Of a stretch of 64,000 nucleotides of DNA, positions 1 to 9,741 are shown piece by piece (positions within the stretch are counted from its first letter, which is position 1; every line of letters begins with the position of its first letter). The DNA comes from Hippasteria phrygiana (taxonomy: Eukaryota > Echinodermata > Asteroidea > Valvatida > Goniasteridae). The position numbers were made by a program, and so were the translations under genes. The notes below the pieces were generated by a model. It was not told where the DNA came from. It did not search any database and saw only the letters and a list, made by a program, of their open reading frames with translations. The stretch covers positions 310,001 to 374,000 of the forward strand of contig JAZGUH010000626.1 of NCBI GenBank assembly GCA_037893225.1, in the 5' to 3' direction.

Positions 1-30
1 TTTCATGCAATTATGAATGAGTAAAGCAAG
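1..30. repeat. Partial satellite unit at left edge
   Basis: The final 30 bases of a unit (p202-p231), cut by the window edge. It matches the same segment of all other units, so the array extends to the left. Confidence 0.95.
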
Positions 31-261
31 TCATACCCCAGGGAATTTGACAGGCATGGAGCAATAAATAGACGGTAACATGTACACAGATGTTGGCCGG
101 AAAGAAAATAAACATTGCGAGCTTTGAATTTTCTCCACAAGTTTTAACTCTAAGAAGACGCCGATAATTGCAACATGTAGCGCCAGATCTAAGCTATCCA
201 TACATGTCAAAATTACTGTATTTGGTTTATATTTCATGCAATTATGAATGAGTAAAGCAAG

Positions 262-1648
262 TCATACCCTAGGGAATTTGACAGGCATGGAGCAATAAAT
301 AGACGGTAACATGTACACAGATGTTGGCCGGAAAGAAAATAAACATTGCGAGGTTTGAATTTTCTCCACAAGTGTTAACTCTAAGAAGACGCCGATAATT
401 GCAACATGTAGCGCCAGATCTAAGCTATCCATACATGTCAAAATTACTGAATTTGGTTTATATTTCATGCAATTATGAATGAGTAAAGCAAGTCATACCC
501 CAGGGAATTTGACAGGCATGGAGCAATAAATAGAAGGTAATATGCACACAGATGTTGGCCGGAAAGAAAATAAACATTGCGAGGTTTGAATTTTCTCCAC
601 AAGTGTTAACTCTAAGAAGCCGCCGATAATTGCAACATGTAGCGCCAGATCTAAGCTATCCATACATGTCAAAATTACTGAATTTGGTTTATATTTCATG
701 CAATTATGAATGAGTAAAGCAAGTCATACCCCAGGGAATTTGACAGGCATGGAGCAATAAATAGACGGTAACATGTACACAGATGTTGGCCGGAAAGAAA
801 ATAAACATTGCGAGCTTTGAATTTTCTCCACAAGTTTTAACTCTAAGAAGCCGCCGATAATTGCAACATGTAGCGCCAGATCTAAGCTATCCATACATGT
901 CAAAATTACTGTATTTGGTTTATATTTCATGCAATTATGAATGAGTAAAGCAAGTCATACCCTAGGGAATTTGACAGGCATGGAGCAATAAATAGACGGT
1001 AACATGTACACAGATGTTGGCCGGAAAGAAAATAAACATTGCGAGGTTTGAATTTTCTCCACAAGTGATAACTCTAAGAAGACGCCGATAATTGCAACAT
1101 GTAGCGCCAGATCTAAGCTATCCATACATGTCAAAATTACTGTATTTGGTTTATATTTCATGCAATTATGAATGAGTAAAGCAAGTCATACCCCAGGGAA
1201 TTTGACAGGCATGGAGCAATAAATAAAAGGTAATATGCACACAGATGTTGGCCGGAAAGAAAATAAACATTGCGAGGTTTGAATTTTCTCCACAAGTTTT
1301 AACCCTAAGAAGCCGCCGATAATTGCAACATGTAGCGCCAGATCTAAGCTATCCATACATGTCAAAATTACTGAATTTGGTTGATATTTCATGCAATTAT
1401 GAATGAGTAAAGCAAGTCCATACCCCAGGGAATTTGACATGCATGGAGCAATAAATAAGAGGTAATCTGCACACAGATGGTGGCCGGGAAGAAAATAAAC
1501 ATTGCGAGGTTTGAATTTTCTCCACAAGTGTTAACTCTAAGAAGCCGCCGATAATTGCAACATGTAGCGCCAGATCTAAGCTATCCATACATGTCAAAAT
1601 TACTGAATTTGGTTTATATTTCATGCAATTATGAATGAGTAAAGCAAG
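262..1648. repeat. Six-unit HOR block, copy 1
   Basis: Units at 262 (a-like but G23), 493 b, 724 c, 955 d, 1,186 f and 1,417 g (232 bp). The same order recurs 1,618 bp downstream. A private change is AGTGATAAC in place of AGTGTTAAC in the d unit at 955, giving Ser instead of Thr in the reverse frame. The f unit at 1,186 has AATAAAAGG where other f units have AATAGAAGG. An isolated b unit (1,649-1,879) separates the two copies. Confidence 0.88.
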
Positions 1649-3014
1649 TCATACCCCAGGGAATTTGACAGGCATGGAGCAATAAATAGAAGGTAATATG
1701 CACACAGATGTTGGCCGGAAAGAAAATAAACATTGCGAGGTTTGAATTTTCTCCACAAGTGTTAACTCTAAGAAGCCGCCGATAATTGCAACATGTAGCG
1801 CCAGATCTAAGCTATCCATACATGTCAAAATTACTGAATTTGGTTTATATTTCATGCAATTATGAATGAGTAAAGCAAGTCATACCCTAGGGAATTTGAC
1901 AGGCATGGAGCAATAAATAGACGGTAACATGTACACAGATGTTGGCCGGAAAGAAAATAAACATTGCGAGGTTTGAATTTTCTCCACAAGTGTTAACTCT
2001 AAGAAGACGCCGATAATTGCAACATGTAGCGCCAGATCTAAGCTATCCATACATGTCAAAATTACTGAATTTGGTTTATATTTCATGCAATTATGAATGA
2101 GTAAAGCAAGTCATACCCCAGGGAATTTGACAGGCATGGAGCAATAAATAGAAGGTAATATGCACACAGATGTTGGCCGGAAAGAAAATAAACATTGCGA
2201 GGTTTGAATTTTCTCCACAAGTGTTAACTCTAAGAAGCCGCCGATAATTGCAACATGTAGCGCCAGATCTAAGCTATCCATACATGTCAAAATTACTGAA
2301 TTTGGTTTATATTTCATGCAATTATGAATGAGTAAAGCAAGTCATACCCCAGGGAATTTGACAGGCATGGAGCAATAAATAGACGGTAACATGTACACAG
2401 ATGTTGGCCGGAAAGAAAATAAACATTGCGAGCTTTGAATTTTCTCCACAAGTTTTAACTCTAAGAAGCCGCCGATAATTGCAACATGTAGCGCCAGATC
2501 TAAGCTATCCATACATGTCAAAATTACTGTATTTGGTTTATATTTCATGCAATTATGAATGAGTAAAGCAAGTCATACCCTAGGGAATTTGACAGGCATG
2601 GAGCAATAAATAGACGGTAACATGTACACAGATGTTGGCCGGAAAGAAAATAAACATTGCGAGGTTTGAATTTTCTCCACAAGTGTTAACTCTAAGAAGA
2701 CGCCGATAATTGCAACATGTAGCGCCAGATCTAAGCTATCCATACATGTCAAAATTACTGTATTTGGTTTATATTTCATGCAATTATGAATGAGTAAAGC
2801 AAGTCATACCCCAGGGAATTTGACAGGCATGGAGCAATAAATAGAAGGTAATATGCACACAGATGTTGGCCGGAAAGAAAATAAACATTGCGAGGTTTGA
2901 ATTTTCTCCACAAGTTTTAACCCTAAGAAGCCGCCGATAATTGCAACATGTAGCGCCAGATCTAAGCTATCCATACATGTCAAAATTACTGAATTTGGTT
3001 GATATTTCATGCAA

Positions 3015-3377
3015 TTATGAATGAGTAAAGCAAGTCCATACCCCAGGGAATTTGACATGCATGGAGCAATAAATAAGAGGTAATCTGCACACAGATGGTG
3101 GCCGGGAAGAAAATAAACATTGCGAGGTTTGAATTTTCTCCACAAGTGTTAACTCTAAGAAGCCGCCGATAATTGCAACATGTAGCGCCAGATCTAAGCT
3201 ATCCATACATGTCAAAATTACTGAATTTGGTTTATATTTCATGCAATTATGAATGAGTAAAGCAAGTCCATACCCCAGGGAATTTGACATGCATGGAGCA
3301 ATAAATAAGAGGTAATCTGCACACAGATGGTGGCCGGGAAGAAAATAAACATTGCGAGGTTTGAATTTTCTCCACAA
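3015..3377 (-). other. Read-through frame created by the 1-bp insertion (120 codons)
   Basis: Representative of the longer reverse-strand frames. In 232-bp units the extra C turns the usual TGA stop into TGG, so the 68-residue frame runs on to 75 residues ending WTCFTHS. The same insertion joins a second frame of the neighbouring unit to the 68-residue frame, giving 113- or 120-residue frames whose first codon is TTG (read as Met only under a bacterial-type start rule) and whose sequence begins WRKFKPRN after it. No homology is recognised. The dependence on TTG and on an indel argues against a real coding sequence. Confidence 0.75.
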
Positions 3378-3498
3378 GTGTTAACTCTAAGAAGCCGCCG
3401 ATAATTGCAACATGTAGCGCCAGATCTAAGCTATCCATACATGTCAAAATTACTGAATTTGGTTTATATTTCATGCAATTATGAATGAGTAAAGCAAG
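3267..3498. repeat. Representative 232-bp type-g unit
   Basis: Most divergent common type. It carries the extra C near p2, T23 (GACATGCATGG), AAGAGGTAATCTGCAC replacing the usual p41-56 segment, GGTGGCCGGGAAG replacing GTTGGCCGGAAAG, and G113. Twenty-one g units occur, at 1,417, 3,035, 3,267, 18,294, 23,613, 24,769, 26,618, 28,698, 34,016, 34,710, 38,869, 40,949, 49,959, 54,349, 56,198, 58,047, 58,511, 59,437, 61,749, 62,213 and 63,139. All are 232 bp, so the insertion and the substitutions are inherited together. Confidence 0.92.
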
Positions 3499-4887
3499 TC
3501 ATACCCCAGGGAATTTGACAGGCATGGAGCAATAAATAGACGGTAACATGTACACAGATGTTGGCCGGAAAGAAAATAAACATTGCGAGGTTTGAATTTT
3601 CTCCACAAGTTTTAACTCTAAGAAGCCGCCGATAATTGCAACATGTAGCGCCAGATCTAAGCTATCCATACATGTCAAAATTACTGTATTTGGTTTATAT
3701 TTCATGCAATTATGAATGAGTAAAGCAAGTCATACCCTAGGGAATTTGACAGGCATGGAGCAATAAATAGACGGTAACATGTACACAGATGTTGGCCGGA
3801 AAGAAAATAAACATTGCGAGGTTTGAATTTTCTCCACAAGTGTTAACTCTAAGAAGACGCCGATAATTGCAACATGTAGCGCCAGATCTAAGCTATCCAT
3901 ACATGTCAAAATTACTGTATTTGGTTTATATTTCATGCAATTATGAATGAGTAAAGCAAGTCATACCCAAGGGAATTTGACAGGCATGGAGCAATAAATA
4001 GACGGTAACATGTACACAGATGTTGGCCGGAAAGAAAATAAACATTGCGAGGTTTGAATTTTCTCCACAAGTTTTAACTCTAAGAAGCCGCCGATAATTG
4101 CAACATGTAGCGCCAGATCTAAGCTATCCATACATGTCAAAATTACTGAATTTGGTTGATATTTCATGCAATTATGAATGAGTAAAGCAAGTCCATACCC
4201 CAGGGAATTTGACATGCACGGAGCAATAAATAGACGGTAACATGTACACAGATGTTGGCCGGAAAGAAAATAAACATTGCGAGGTTTGAATTTTCTCCAC
4301 AAGTTTTAACTCTAAGAAGCCGCCGATAATTGCAACATGTAGCGCCAGATCTAAGCTATCCATACATGTCAAAATTACTGCATTTGGTTGATATTTCATG
4401 CAATTATGAATGAATAAAGCAAGTCCATACCCCAGGGAATTTGACATGCATGGAGCAATAAATAGAAGGTAATATGTACACAGATGTTGGCCGGAAAGAA
4501 AATAAACATTGCGAGGTTTGAATTTTCTCCACAAGTGTTAACTCTAAGAAGCCGCCGATAATTGCAACATGTAGCGCCAGATCTAAGCTATCCATACATG
4601 TCAAAATTACTGAATTTGGTTGATATTTCATGCAATTATGAATGAGTAAAGCAAGTCCATACCCCAGGGAATTTGACATGGATGGAGCAATAAATAGACG
4701 GTAACATGTACACAGATGTTGGCCGGAAAAAAAATAAACATTGCGAGGTTTGAATTTTCTCCACAAGTGTTAACTCTAAGAAGCCGCCGATGATTGCAAC
4801 ATGTAGCGCCAGATCTAAGCTATCCATACATGTCAAAATTACTGTATTTGGTTTATATTTCATGCAATTATGAATGAGTAAAGCAAG
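3499..4887. repeat. h-d-j-k-l segment with three consecutive 232-bp units
   Basis: Units at 3,499 h, 3,730 d, 3,961 j (with the variant CCCAAGGG), 4,192 k (with GCACGG for GCATGG), 4,424 l and 4,656 u. The last three are all 232 bp. Type k ends with GAATGAATAAAG instead of GAATGAGTAAAG. Type u has GACATGGATGG and a run of nine A where others have CCGGAAAGAAAA. The h-d-j-k-l order is the same as in the 13-unit HOR between 16,908 and 30,317. Confidence 0.85.
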
Positions 4888-6967
4888 TCATACCCCAGGG
4901 AATTTGACAGGCATGGAGCAATAAATAGAAGGTAATATGCACACAGATGTTGGCCGGAAAGAAAATAAACATTGCGAGGTTTAAATTTTCTCCACAAGTT
5001 TTAACTCTAAGAAGCCGCCGATAATTGCAACATGTAGCGCCAGATCTAAGCTATCCATACATGTCAAAATTACTGAATTTGGTTGATATTTCATGCAATT
5101 ATGAATGAGTAAAGCAAGTCATACCCTAGGGAATTTGACAGGCATGGAGCAATAAATAGACGGTAACATGTACACAGATGTTGGCCGAAAAGAAAATAAA
5201 CATTGCGAGGTTTGAATTTTCTCCACAAGTGTTAACTCTAAGAAGCCGCCGATAATTGCAACATGTAGCGCCAGATCTAAGCTATCCATACAAGTCAAAA
5301 TTACTGAATTTGGTTGATATTTCATGCAATTATGAATGAGTAAAGCAAGTCCATACCCCAGGGAATTTGACATGCATGGAGCAATAAATAGACAGTAACA
5401 TGTACACAGATGTTGGCCGGAAAGAAAATAGACATTGCGAGGTTTGAATTTTCTCCATAAGTTTTAACTCTAAGAAGCCGCCGATAATTGCAACATGTAG
5501 CGCCAGATCTAAGCTATCCATACATGTCAAAATTACTGTATTTGGTTTATATTTCATGCAATTATGAATGAGTAAAGCAAGTCATACCCTAGGGAATTTG
5601 ACAGGCATGGAGCAATAAATAGACGGTAACATGTACACAGATGTTGGCCGGAAAGAAAATAAACATTGCGAGGTTTGAATTTTCTCCACAAGTTTTAACT
5701 CTAAGAAGCCGCCGATAATTGCAACATGTAGCGCCAGATCTAAGCTATCCATACATGTCAAAATTACTGAATTTGGTTTATATTTCATGCAATTATGAAT
5801 GAGTAAAGCAAGTCATACCCCAGGGAATTTGACAGGCATGGAGCAATAAATAGACGGTAACATGTACACAGATGTTGGCCGGAAAGAAAATAAACATTGC
5901 GAGGTTTGAATTTTCTCCACAAGTGTTAACTCTAAGAAGACGCCGATAATTGCAACATGTAGCGCCAGATCTAAGCTATCCATACATGTCAAAATTACTG
6001 AATTTGGTTTATATTTCATGCAATTATGAATGAGTAAAGCAAGTCATACCCCAGGGAATTTGACAGGCATGGAGCAATAAATAGAAGGTAATATGCACAC
6101 AGATGTTGGCCGGAAAGAAAATAAACATTGCGAGGTTTGAATTTTCTCCACAAGTGTTAACTCTAAGAAGCCGCCGATAATTGCAACATGTAGCGCCAGA
6201 TCTAAGCTATCCATACATGTCAAAATTACTGAATTTGGTTTATATTTCATGCAATTATGAATGAGTAAAGCAAGTCATACCCCAGGGAATTTGACAGGCA
6301 TGGAGCAATAAATAGACGGTAACATGTACACAGATGTTGGCCGGAAAGAAAATAAACATTGCGAGCTTTGAATTTTCTCCACAAGTTTTAACTCTAAGAA
6401 GCCGCCGATAATTGCAACATGTAGCGCCAGATCTAAGCTATCCATACATGTCAAAATTACTGTATTTGGTTTATATTTCATGCAATTATGAATGAGTAAA
6501 GCAAGTCATACCCTAGGGAATTTGACAGGCATGGAGCAATAAATAGACGGTAACATGTACACAGATGTTGGCCGGAAAGAAAATAAACATTGCGAGGTTT
6601 GAATTTTCTCCACAAGTGTTAACTCTAAGAAGACGCCGATAATTGCAACATGTAGCGCCAGATCTAAGCTATCCATACATGTCAAAATTACTGTATTTGG
6701 TTTATATTTCATGCAATTATGAATGAGTAAAGCAAGTCATACCCTAGGGAATTTGACAGGCATGGAGCAATAAATAGACGGTAACATGTACACAGATGTT
6801 GGCCGGAAAGAAAATAAACATTGCGAGGTTTGAATTTTCTCCACAAGTTTTAACTCTAAGAAGCCGCCGATAATTGCAACATGTAGCGCCAGATCTAAGC
6901 TATCCATACATGTCAAAATTACTGAATTTGGTTTATATTTCATGCAATTATGAATGAGTAAAGCAAG

Positions 6968-7174
6968 TCATACCCCAGGGAATTTGACAGGCATGGAGCA
7001 ATAAATAGACGGTAACATGTACACAGATGTTGGCCGGAAAGAAAATAAACATTGCGAGGTTTGAATTTTCTCCACAAGTTTTAACTCTAAGAAGCCGCCG
7101 ATAATTGCAACATGTAGCGCCAGATCTAAGCTATCCATACATGTCAAAATTACTGAATTTGGTTTATATTTCAT
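6968..7174 (-). other. Repeat-internal 68-codon open frame, probably not a gene
   Basis: This is a representative of the frame present in nearly every unit: reverse strand, ATG at p205-207, TGA at p1-3, 68 residues, beginning MKYKPN and ending KFPGV. No signal peptide, catalytic motif or known domain is recognisable. Of the ten commonest substitution sites, nine change the residue: p198 Lys/Gln, p189 Ser/Thr, p128 Gly/Val, p113 Lys/Thr, p92 Thr/Ser, p53 Tyr/Cys, p49 Met/Ile, p23 Pro/His, p9 Gly/Arg. Only p43 is silent. That is opposite to what protein-level selection would give. Four units have lost the frame: stops in the units at 4,888, 7,199 and 13,209, and a lost ATG in the unit at 53,425. 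I infer a chance frame; translation cannot be excluded from sequence alone. Confidence 0.8.
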
Positions 7175-7182
7175 GCAATTAT
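7101..7182. repeat. Short inverted repeat inside the unit (9-bp arms)
   Basis: ATAATTGCA at 7,101-7,109 (p134-142) and its exact reverse complement TGCAATTAT at 7,174-7,182 (p207-215), separated by 64 bp, recur in most units. Arms are short and AT-rich; by rough expectation a 9-bp pair arises by chance in about one random 231-bp sequence in ten, so the structure may be meaningless. Confidence 0.5.
7115..7133. other. Imperfect dyad around the AGATCT palindrome
   Basis: TAGC at 7,115-7,118 and GCTA at 7,130-7,133 flank the palindrome AGATCT at 7,122-7,127. The element lies within p129-188, the longest stretch without a common variant site. A protein-binding role is only a possibility; it matches no binding site I know, and it is not a CENP-B box. 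Confidence 0.4.
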
Positions 7183-7661
7183 GAATGAGTAAAGCAAGTC
7201 ATACCCTAGGGAATTTGACAGGCATGGAGCAATAAATAGACGGTAACATGTACACAGATGTTGGCCGGAAAGAAAATAAACATTGCGAGGTTTGAATTTT
7301 CTCCACAAGTTTTAACTCTAAGAAGCCGCCGATAATTGCAACATGTAGCGCCAGATCTAAGCTATCCGTACATGTCAAAATTACTCAATTTGGTTGATAT
7401 TTCATGCAATTATGAATGAGTAAAGCAAGTCCATACCCCAGGGAATTTGACATGAATGGAGCAATAAATAGACGGTAACATGTACACAGATGTTGGCCGG
7501 AAAAAAAATAAACATTGCGAGGTTTGAATTTTCTCCACAAGTTTTAACTCTAAGAAGCCGCCGATAATTGCAACATGTAGCGCCAGATCTAAGCTATCCA
7601 TACATGTCAAAATTACTGTATTTGGTTTATATTTCATGCAATCATGAATGAGTAAAGCAAG

Positions 7662-9741
7662 TCATACCCCAGGGAATTTGACATGCATGGAGCAATAAAT
7701 AGAAGGTAATATGTACACAGATGTTGGCCGGAAAGAAAATAAACATTGCGAGGTTTGAATTTTCTCCACAAGTGTTAACTCTAAGAAGCCGCCGATAATT
7801 GCAACATGTAGCGCCAGATCTAAGCTATCCATACATGTCAAAATTACTGAATTTGGTTGATATTTCATGCAATTATGAATGAGTAAAGCAAGTCATACCC
7901 TAGGGAATTTGACAGGCATGGAGCAATAAATAGACGGTAACATGTACACAGATGTTGGCCGAAAAGAAAATAAACATTGCGAGGTTTGAATTTTCTCCAC
8001 AAGTGTTAACTCTAAGAAGCCGCCGATAATTGCAACATGTAGCGCCAGATCTAAGCTATCCATACAAGTCAAAATTACTGAATTTGGTTGATATTTCATG
8101 CAATTATGAATGAGTAAAGCAAGTCCATACCCCAGGGAATTTGACATGCATGGAGCAATAAATAGACAGTAACATGTACACAGATGTTGGCCGGAAAGAA
8201 AATAGACATTGCGAGGTTTGAATTTTCTCCACAAGTTTTAACTCTAAGAAGCCGCCGATAATTGCAACATGTAGCGCCAGATCTAAGCTATCCATACATG
8301 TCAAAATTACTGTATTTGGTTTATATTTCATGCAATTATGAATGAGTAAAGCAAGTCATACCCTAGGGAATTTGACAGGCATGGAGCAATAAATAGACGG
8401 TAACATGTACACAGATGTTGGCCGGAAAGAAAATAAACATTGCGAGGTTTGAATTTTCTCCACAAGTTTTAACTCTAAGAAGCCGCCGATAATTGCAACA
8501 TGTAGCGCCAGATCTAAGCTATCCATACATGTCAAAATTACTGAATTTGGTTTATATTTCATGCAATTATGAATGAGTAAAGCAAGTCATACCCCAGGGA
8601 ATTTGACAGGCATGGAGCAATAAATAGACGGTAACATGTACACAGATGTTGGCCGGAAAGAAAATAAACATTGCGAGGTTTGAATTTTCTCCACAAGTGT
8701 TAACTCTAAGAATACGCCGATAATTGCAACATGTAGCGCCAGATCTAAGCTATCCATACATGTCAAAATTACTGAATTTGGTTTATATTTCATGCAATTA
8801 TGAATGAGTAAAGCAAGTCATACCCCAGGGAATTTGACAGGCATGGAGCAATAAATAGAAGGTAATATGCACACAGATGTTGGCCGGAAAGAAAATAAAC
8901 ATTGCGAGGTTTGAATTTTCTCCACAAGTGTTAACTTTAAGAAGCCGCCGATAATTGCAACATGTAGCGCCAGATCTAAGCTATCCATACATGTCAAAAT
9001 TACTGAATTTGGTTTATATTTCATGCAATTATGAATGAGTAAAGCAAGTCATACCCCAGGGAATTTGACAGGCATGGAGCAATAAATAGACGGTAACATG
9101 TACACAGATGTTGGCCGGAAAGAAAATAAACATTGCGAGCTTTGAATTTTCTCCACAAGTTTTAACTCTAAGAAGCCGCCGATAATTGCAACATGTAGCG
9201 CCAGATCTAAGCTATCCATACATGTCAAAATTACTGTATTTGGTTTATATTTCATGCAATTATGAATGAGTAAAGCAAGTCATACCCCAGGGAATTTGAC
9301 AGGCATGGAGCAATAAATAGAAGGTAATATGCACACAGATGTTGGCCGGAAAGAAAATAAACATTGCGAGGTTTGAATTTTCTCCACAAGTTTTAACTCT
9401 AAGAAGCCGCCGATAATTGCAACATGTAGCGCCAGATCTAAGCTATCCATACATGTCAAAATTACTGAATTTGGTTGATATTTCATGCAATTATGAATGA
9501 GTAAAGCAAGTCATACCCCAGGGAATTTGACAGGCATGGAGCAATAAATAGACGGTAACATGTACACAGATGTTGGCCGGAAAGAAAATAAACATTGCGA
9601 GCTTTGAATTTTCTCCACAAGTTTTAACTCTAAGAAGCCGCCGATAATTGCAACATGTAGCGCCAGATCTAAGCTATCCATACATGTCAAAATTACTGTA
9701 TTTGGTTTATATTTCATGCAATCATGAATGAGTAAAGCAAG
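7662..9741. repeat. 9-unit HOR (2,080 bp), copy 1
   Basis: Units at 7,662 (a 231-bp l-like type preceded by AATCATGAATG), 7,893 w, 8,124 x, 8,356 e, 8,587 y, 8,818 b, 9,049 c, 9,280 v and 9,511 c. Private markers shared with the next copy at exactly 2,080 bp offset are AATACG (T at 8,713, partner 10,793) and AACTTTAAG (T at 8,937, partner 11,017). The length is eight 231-bp units plus one 232-bp unit. Confidence 0.93.

Larger units (their letters stand above)
1880..3498. repeat. Six-unit HOR block, copy 2, with doubled g unit
   Basis: Units at 1,880, 2,111, 2,342, 2,573, 2,804 and 3,035 repeat the a-b-c-d-f-g order of the preceding block at an offset of 1,618 bp. The 232-bp g unit at 3,035-3,266 is immediately followed by a second copy at 3,267-3,498 that looks identical, so one unit has been tandemly duplicated in this copy only. 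Confidence 0.88.
6968..7198. repeat. Reference satellite unit (231 bp, type n)
   Basis: Used here as the coordinate reference (p1 = 6,968). States at the variable sites are C9, G23, C43, C49, T53, G92, T113, T119, C128, A189, T198. The unit has three ACATGT palindromes (p48-53, p143-148, p172-177), one AGATCT (p155-160, a BglII site present in almost every unit), and CCCCAGGG at p6-13, which becomes the perfect palindrome CCCTAGGG in T9 units. 231 is divisible by three, so each reading frame returns to the same phase in the next unit. Confidence 0.95.
4888..7661. repeat. v-w-x-e-y-b-c-d-e-n-z-u segment
   Basis: Units at 4,888 v, 5,119 w, 5,350 x (232 bp), 5,582 e, 5,813 y, 6,044 b, 6,275 c, 6,506 d, 6,737 e, 6,968 n, 7,199 z and 7,430 u (232 bp). 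Type v is C9,A43,T113,G198; w has GGCCGAAAAG and ACAAGTC (T to A at p175); x is 232 bp with AATAGACATT; y is C9,A128,A189; z has ACTCAATTT. The v unit carries a nonsense change at 4,983 (G to A) and z a nonsense change at 7,386 (G to C) in the reverse frame. The block y to u recurs at 12,054-13,671. Confidence 0.85.

Noticed and set aside
3015..3377. 113- and 120-residue proteins beginning at TTG
   Set aside because: They need a non-ATG start and arise only where a 1-bp insertion joins two frames; they are overlapping by-products of the repeat.
3267..3498. CENP-B box, suggested by CCGGG in type-g units
   Set aside because: The consensus TTCG....A..CGGG is absent: no TTCG lies at the required distance before CGGG, and other unit types have no CGGG.
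4656..4887. Poly-A tract as a sign of a retroposed element (run of nine A in u units)
   Set aside because: It results from a single G-to-A change in the standard GGAAAGAAAATAAAC segment; there is no target-site duplication and no inserted sequence.
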